16,914 nucleotides of DNA from Chloroflexota bacterium (GTDB taxonomy: Bacteria; Chloroflexota; Limnocylindria; QHBO01), in contig VBKA01000029.1 in NCBI GenBank assembly GCA_005879815.1, positions 1 to 16,914 of the forward strand, in the 5' to 3' direction. Below the pieces are notes generated by a model, which saw only the letters and a list, made by a program, of their open reading frames with translations, was not told the DNA's origin and did not search any database. A program made the position numbers and the translations under genes. Shown here one piece after another: positions 13,213-16,914 of this stretch; the stretch's first letter is position 1; every line of letters begins with the position of its first letter.

Positions 13213-13220
13213 GGGCCGGG

Positions 13221-13226
13221 TAGAAT
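13221..13226 (+). promoter_or_regulatory. -10 hexamer TAGAAT for the aldehyde dehydrogenase gene
   Basis: TAGAAT (5 of 6) lies 8 bp after the adenosyltransferase stop. Transcription would begin near 13233 and leave a leader of about 60 nt that carries a Shine-Dalgarno, unlike the leaderless-type genes. No clear -35. Confidence 0.45.
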
Positions 13227-13281
13227 CGCCCTGAGCCCAACCCGACGCCGCGCGGCACAGCCGCCGGCTCGCGAGCAATCC

Positions 13282-13287
13282 GAGGAG
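13282..13287 (+). promoter_or_regulatory. Ribosome binding site of the aldehyde dehydrogenase gene
   Basis: GAGGAG lies 5 nt before ATG 13293 and decides this start. Confidence 0.7.
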
Positions 13288-13292
13288 ATGCC

Positions 13293-14735
13293 ATGACCGT
13301 CACCGCCTCACGCTTCCGGATGTTCATCAACGGCGACTGGACCGATGCCGCGGGGGGCGAGACGACCCAGGTGATCAACCCGGCCACCGAGGAGGTGATC
13401 GCCGAGGTTCCCAAGGGCGACGAGGGCGACGTCGACCGCGCCGTTGGCGCGGCCCGGTTCGCGTTCGAGAGCTGGTCGCTGACTACGCCTGCCGAACGCT
13501 CCACGGCCCTCCACAAGTTCGCCGACGTGATCGCGGACAACGCCGCAGAGCTCTCCAGCCTGGAGAGCGCGAACGTCGGCAAGCCCAAGGGTGTCGCGGA
13601 CTTCGACGTCGAGTTCACGATCGACAACGTCCGCTTCTTCGCCGGCGCGGCCCGGGTGGTCGAGGGCAAGGCCGCCGGCGAGTACGTGAGCACCCACACG
13701 AGCATGATCCGGCGCGAGCCAGTTGGGGTGGTCGGGCAGGTGGCGCCCTGGAACTACCCGATCATGATGGCGATCTGGAAGATCGCGCCGGCGCTGGCTG
13801 CGGGATGCACGGTCGTCCTCAAGCCATCCAGCGCGACCCCGCTTACCGCCCTGCGGCTGGCGGAGCTCGCGGCGGAGATCTTCCCAAAGGGCGTCCTGAA
13901 TGTCATCACCGGCCCCGGGGCGGTGGTCGGCCGGCGGCTGGTCACCCATCCCCAGGTCGATATGGTGTCGCTCACCGGCGACACGGCAACCGGCAAGGAG
14001 ATCGCGGCGGCGGCCGCCCAGACGGTCAAGCGCGTGCATCTCGAGCTCGGAGGCAAGGCTCCGGTGCTCGTCTTCGACGACGCCGATCTCGACGCCCTGG
14101 CAGAGGCGGTGAAGCTGGCGGGCTTCTTCAACTCCGGCCAGGACTGCACGGCGGCCACCCGGGTCATCGCCAGCGGCAAGGTCTACGACGACGTGCTGTC
14201 GCATCTCGTCCCGGCGGTCGAGTCGCTCAAGGTCGGCAACCCCGCCGACGACCCGGAGCTCGACATGGGCCCGCTCGTCAGCAAGGGCCAGCAGGAGCGC
14301 GTGTCAGGGTTCGTGGATCGGGCACGAGGCTATGGGGCCAAGGTCGCGACCGGTGGTGGGACGCTTGGGGATCGCGGCTTCTTCTACCGCCCGAGCATCG
14401 TGACCGATGTCGCGCAGGACTCCGAAATCGTGCAGAGCGAGGTCTTCGGCCCGGTCATCACCGTCCAGCACTTCTCCGACGACGAGGAGGGGATCCGCTG
14501 GGCGAACGGCGTGCCGTATGGGCTGGCCTCATCGGTCTGGACGCGCGACATCAAACGCGCGCTCAACGCCGCTCGCCGCCTGCGCTACGGGACGGTGTGG
14601 ATCAACGACCACCTGACCATCGCTTCGGAGATGCCGCACGGGGGGTTCGGCCAGTCGGGCTACGGCAAGGACATGAGCCTCTATTCGATCGAGGATTACA
14701 CGATCGTCAAGCATGTGATGGCCAAGATCAGCTAG
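13293..14735 (+). CDS. NAD(P)-dependent aldehyde dehydrogenase, aminobutyraldehyde dehydrogenase-like
   Basis: A 480-residue aldehyde dehydrogenase of normal length. Catalytic residues are visible: Asn154 in VAPWNYPIMMA, Lys177 in VVLKPSSATPLTAL, Glu251 in LELGGKAPVLV, and the nucleophile Cys285 in FFNSGQDCTAATRV. The GQDCTAATRV segment and the ending EMPHGGFGQSGYGKDMSLYS, followed by EDYTIVKHVM, are closest to gamma-aminobutyraldehyde and related aminoaldehyde dehydrogenases (PatD-like), which feed putrescine breakdown to GABA. Substrate assignment within this superfamily is uncertain. No putrescine aminotransferase or oxidase gene is beside it. It has its own promoter and Shine-Dalgarno. 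Confidence 0.92.
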   Translation: MTVTASRFRMFINGDWTDAAGGETTQVINPATEEVIAEVPKGDEGDVDRAVGAARFAFESWSLTTPAERSTALHKFADVIADNAAELSSLESANVGKPKGVADFDVEFTIDNVRFFAGAARVVEGKAAGEYVSTHTSMIRREPVGVVGQVAPWNYPIMMAIWKIAPALAAGCTVVLKPSSATPLTALRLAELAAEIFPKGVLNVITGPGAVVGRRLVTHPQVDMVSLTGDTATGKEIAAAAAQTVKRVHLELGGKAPVLVFDDADLDALAEAVKLAGFFNSGQDCTAATRVIASGKVYDDVLSHLVPAVESLKVGNPADDPELDMGPLVSKGQQERVSGFVDRARGYGAKVATGGGTLGDRGFFYRPSIVTDVAQDSEIVQSEVFGPVITVQHFSDDEEGIRWANGVPYGLASSVWTRDIKRALNAARRLRYGTVWINDHLTIASEMPHGGFGQSGYGKDMSLYSIEDYTIVKHVMAKIS

Positions 14736-14786
14736 AACGATGCAGCGGGGGAGCTGATGGCGCCGGCCGGCGACACCCTGGCTGGC

Positions 14787-14892
14787 GTTGCAACAGCCTG
14801 CGGGGCCGCCGGCCGACACCTTCATCATCGGCCTGGCGCTCTCGGTTTCGCTGGCCTTAGTCGGGGAGGTAGGGTCACGCGGACGTTGCAAC
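14787..14892. repeat. Two GTTGCAAC palindromes in the intergenic region after the aldehyde dehydrogenase
   Basis: The 227-bp gap 14736-14962 holds no convincing gene. The 8-bp palindrome GTTGCAAC occurs at 14787-14794 and 14885-14892, 98 bp apart (start to start). The second copy extends to CGTTGCAACG. They could be operator half-pairs for the small downstream gene, but chance is not excluded. Confidence 0.35.
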
Positions 14893-14962
14893 GGGCAGAG
14901 GCTTTCCGGCACACTGACCGACGGCATCTGTCGCGCATCACCGCATTACATGGGGCACCCTG

Positions 14963-15160
14963 ATGCTTCCCCGCGAGGACTTCCTGCTCCCGTACGAGCT
15001 CCAGCACCGGCACTCGGACGGCTCTTCACACCCGATGGAGCGGGCACATCACGATCCCGCCGACCACGACCCTGAGAAGTCATGGGTGCGCGGGCGGCAA
15101 GAGTTTCAATGCGCCGACTGCGATGAGACGGTCTGGCTGATTCCCAAAGAGGAGACCTAA
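14963..15160 (+). CDS. Small hypothetical protein with one CxxC
   Basis: A 65-residue candidate gene: MLPREDFLLPYELQHRHSDG, then a His/Asp-rich middle (HHDPADHDPEKSW), then EFQCADCDETVWLIPKEET. The CxxC plus histidines could bind zinc or another metal. The evidence for coding is the order and charge pattern of the tail and its tidy fit between the intergenic region and the next promoter. No clear Shine-Dalgarno is present; TTACAT lies 11 nt before ATG 14963, farther than at other starts. An overlapping frame starting at TTG 14788 has a hydrophobic stretch but reads like a shadow. I do not know a family. Confidence 0.5.
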   Translation: MLPREDFLLPYELQHRHSDGSSHPMERAHHDPADHDPEKSWVRGRQEFQCADCDETVWLIPKEET

Positions 15161-15179
15161 GCCGCCGGGCACTGCCTGT

Positions 15180-15185
15180 TACGAT
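15180..15185 (+). promoter_or_regulatory. -10 hexamer TACGAT for the DUF309/fumarase operon
   Basis: TACGAT lies 8 nt before ATG 15194 with no Shine-Dalgarno, in line with other leaderless-type starts in the window. Confidence 0.4.
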
Positions 15186-15193
15186 CGGCGTGC

Positions 15194-15667
15194 ATGACTG
15201 AGGCGATCAGCGGGGCGAGCACCCGCGCCGGTGAGACGGACAGCGCACCCGAATCCATGACGGCACCACCGGCGCGCGGTCGCACCCCGGCGCTCGATCC
15301 GTTCGAGGCTGATCGGCTCTTCCGATATGGCGTGGCGCTCTTCAACGGCGCTCGATACTGGCACGCGCATGAGGCGTGGGAGACGCTCTGGCGCGCGGCG
15401 GACGACAAGGATCGCGATTTCTACCAGGGCCTGATCCAGATCGCGGCGGGGCTCCTTCACCTACAACGTCGGAACGCGCGCGGGGCCAGGAACAAGCTCA
15501 GCGAGGGGCTGGTGAAGCTGCGCCGCTACGAGCCCGCGCATCGCGGCATCTTCGTCAACGAGCTGATCGGCGCCGCGAACCGGGTCATCGGGCAGCTCGA
15601 CTCCGGCTACATGCCGCACCTCATCCCGCCGGTCATCCGCTTCGTGGAATTGGATGCGCTCGACTGA
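15194..15667 (+). CDS. DUF309 family protein
   Basis: A 157-residue protein whose residues about 40-110 form a DUF309 domain: LFNGARYWHAHEAWETLWR (49-67), FYQGLIQIAAGLLHLQR (76-92), then GARNKLSEGLVKLRRY. The HAHEAWETLW and QGLIQ stretches are the hallmarks. The domain is a small alpha-helical bundle with conserved His and Glu, whose function is not established. The N-terminal 35 residues are Ala/Pro/Thr-rich and probably disordered; Met22 is a possible later start. The gene ends 12 nt before fumC on the same strand, so the two are likely one operon. Confidence 0.88.
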   Translation: MTEAISGASTRAGETDSAPESMTAPPARGRTPALDPFEADRLFRYGVALFNGARYWHAHEAWETLWRAADDKDRDFYQGLIQIAAGLLHLQRRNARGARNKLSEGLVKLRRYEPAHRGIFVNELIGAANRVIGQLDSGYMPHLIPPVIRFVELDALD

Positions 15668-15679
15668 CGCCCAGCGGCG

Positions 15680-16914
15680 ATGACGGGCGACGAGGCGGAG
15701 ACGCGCGTGGAGCACGATTCGATGGGCGAGGTTCGCGTTCCGGCGCGGGCGAAGTGGGGCGCGCAGACCCAGCGCGCGGTCGAGAACTTCACGATCTCCG
15801 GACAGCGCCTCGATCGGAGGCAGATTGCCGCGCTGGGTCGCATCAAGGCCGCCGCGGCCAGGGTGAACGCCGATCTCGGGGTGCTGAGCCAGGAGGTCGG
15901 TGACGCCATCGGGCGTGTGGCAGAGGAGGTCGCCGACGGGCGCTGGGACACTGAGTTTCCGACCGATGTCTTCCAGACCGGCTCGGGCACCAGCTCGAAC
16001 ATGAACGCCAATGAGGTGATCGCGACGCTGGCGAGCGAGGGGCTCGGGAGGCCCGTGCATCCGAACGATGAGGTGAACGCCAGCCAGTCGAGCAACGACG
16101 TCTTCCCCTCCTCCATCCACGTCGCAGCGGTGGACGGCGTCATCAACGAGCTGATCCCGGCGCTCGAGAAGCTGGCCGGCTCGCTCGAGCGCAAGGCGGA
16201 CGAGTTCGCCTCGGTCGTCAAGGCTGGCCGGACCCACCTGATGGATGCCACGCCGGTGACGCTCGGGCAGGAGTTCGGCGGGTATGCCGCACAGGTGCGG
16301 ATGGGGATCGAGCGACTGCGCGATACGCTGCCCCGGGTCGCCGAGCTGCCGCTTGGCGGAACCGCCGTGGGGACCGGGCTCAACGCACCGCCGGGGTTCG
16401 CGGCCCGCGTCATCGAGGAGCTTCGGAAGATCACGGGGTTGCCGCTCACCGAAGCCCGTAACCACTTCGAGGCCCAGGGCGCCCAGGACTCCCTGGTCGA
16501 GCTCTCGGGCCAGCTGCGCACCATCGCCGTGAGCCTCACCAAGATCGCGAATGACCTGCGCTGGATGGGGTCGGGGCCGCGCGCGGGGCTCGCCGAGATC
16601 CACTTGCCGGACCTGCAGCCCGGATCCTCGATCATGCCGGGCAAGGTGAACCCGGTCATCGCCGAGGCGCTGCTGATGGTCTGCGCGCAGGTGGTCGGCA
16701 ACGACGCCGCGATTGCCTGGGGCGGCGCATCGGGCGCGTTCGAGCTGAACATCATGCTGCCTATGCTGGGGAGCAACCTGCTCCAGTCCATCGGGCTGCT
16801 GGCCAACGCTTCGCGGCTGTTCGCCGAGCGGCTCGTCGACGGCATCACCGCGGACGAGGCGCGGGCGCGGGCCTACGCCGAGGGTTCGCCCGCCATCGTC
16901 ACGGCCCTGAACCG
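15680..16914 (+). CDS. fumC: Class II fumarate hydratase (partial at 3' end)
   Basis: The visible 411 residues are open to the window end; full-length family members have about 460. Fumarase C interconverts fumarate and L-malate in the TCA cycle as a homotetramer. Hallmarks in order: GEVRVPARAKWGAQTQRAVE, TGSGTSSNMNANEV (100-113), HPNDEVNASQSSNDVFPSS (127-145), KAGRTHLMDATPVTLGQEFG with catalytic His186, and the superfamily signature GSSIMPGKVNP (315-325) carrying the catalytic serine loop. The ASQSSNDVFP and HLMDATPVTLGQ segments fit fumarase better than aspartase or argininosuccinate lyase. ATG 15680 gives the usual N-terminus (RVEHDSMGEV). No strong Shine-Dalgarno is seen; translation may depend on the DUF309 gene 12 nt upstream. 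Confidence 0.93.
   Translation, partial: MTGDEAETRVEHDSMGEVRVPARAKWGAQTQRAVENFTISGQRLDRRQIAALGRIKAAAARVNADLGVLSQEVGDAIGRVAEEVADGRWDTEFPTDVFQTGSGTSSNMNANEVIATLASEGLGRPVHPNDEVNASQSSNDVFPSSIHVAAVDGVINELIPALEKLAGSLERKADEFASVVKAGRTHLMDATPVTLGQEFGGYAAQVRMGIERLRDTLPRVAELPLGGTAVGTGLNAPPGFAARVIEELRKITGLPLTEARNHFEAQGAQDSLVELSGQLRTIAVSLTKIANDLRWMGSGPRAGLAEIHLPDLQPGSSIMPGKVNPVIAEALLMVCAQVVGNDAAIAWGGASGAFELNIMLPMLGSNLLQSIGLLANASRLFAERLVDGITADEARARAYAEGSPAIVTALN

Noticed and set aside
14757..15075. Frames in the gap after the aldehyde dehydrogenase (MAPAGDTL..., and a TTG frame with FIIGLALSVSLALVGEV)
   Set aside because: The second has a membrane-like stretch, but no Shine-Dalgarno or leaderless -10, and it overlaps the CxxC frame; not enough support to call a gene.
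15461..16848. Long minus-strand frames (380 and 413 residues) opposite fumC
   Set aside because: Fumarase signatures on the plus strand are complete; the reverse frames have no recognisable domain.

Overview
This is a GC-rich, gene-dense chromosomal segment from a bacterium that I would place among the Chloroflexota (Limnocylindria-like) or, less likely, the Actinomycetota. The basis is GC-rich codon use, the gene mix (ThyX, DUF309, a methylcrotonyl-CoA carboxylase set, a mycobacterial CysA-type sulfurtransferase) and many leaderless starts. The taxonomic call is inference. I see no tRNA, rRNA, CRISPR array, insertion sequence or phage gene.

Layout. Positions 1-5040 hold a minus-strand acyl-CoA/leucine catabolism region: a methylcrotonyl-CoA carboxylase carboxyltransferase (5040-3442), a small membrane protein, an SseB-like protein translationally coupled to an enoyl-CoA hydratase of the methylglutaconyl type, and the start of a biotin carboxylase subunit that leaves the window at position 1. 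A plus-strand glyoxalase-like gene (2371-3156) interrupts the series. Positions 5138-6537 hold a divergent pair: an unknown two-repeat protein (minus) and an exported EAPES-repeat protein (plus). Positions 6575-8118 hold a thiosulfate sulfurtransferase behind a promoter with an Rrf2/IscR-like palindrome, then an unknown 145-residue protein. Positions 8402-10969 (minus) hold a multi-TM protein with a degenerate GGDEF domain and, downstream of it, thyX preceded by two DnaA-box-like sites. Positions 11098-13212 (plus) hold an unknown protein coupled to a PIG-L deacetylase, then a MIP18/SufT-type protein and a PduO-type cobalamin adenosyltransferase. Positions 13293-16914 (plus) hold an aldehyde dehydrogenase, a small CxxC protein, a DUF309 protein and a fumarase cut by the window end.

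How the genes work together. The carboxylase subunits and hydratase would convert 3-methylcrotonyl-CoA to HMG-CoA in leucine breakdown. The adenosyltransferase could supply coenzyme B12 for methylmalonyl-CoA mutase, although no mutase is in the window. The aldehyde dehydrogenase and fumarase are general carbon metabolism.

Most notable observations. (1) The biotin carboxylase starts with an excisionase/MerR-type helix-turn-helix, in one frame and with no start codon left between the two domains. (2) At about nine genes a TAnnnT-type -10 hexamer lies 6-8 nt before the start codon with no Shine-Dalgarno, while three other genes have clear Shine-Dalgarno sites. (3) The GGDEF domain has lost its active site but kept the RxxD inhibitory site. 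(4) The sulfurtransferase promoter carries an IscR-like operator. (5) DnaA-box-like sites lie upstream of thyX.
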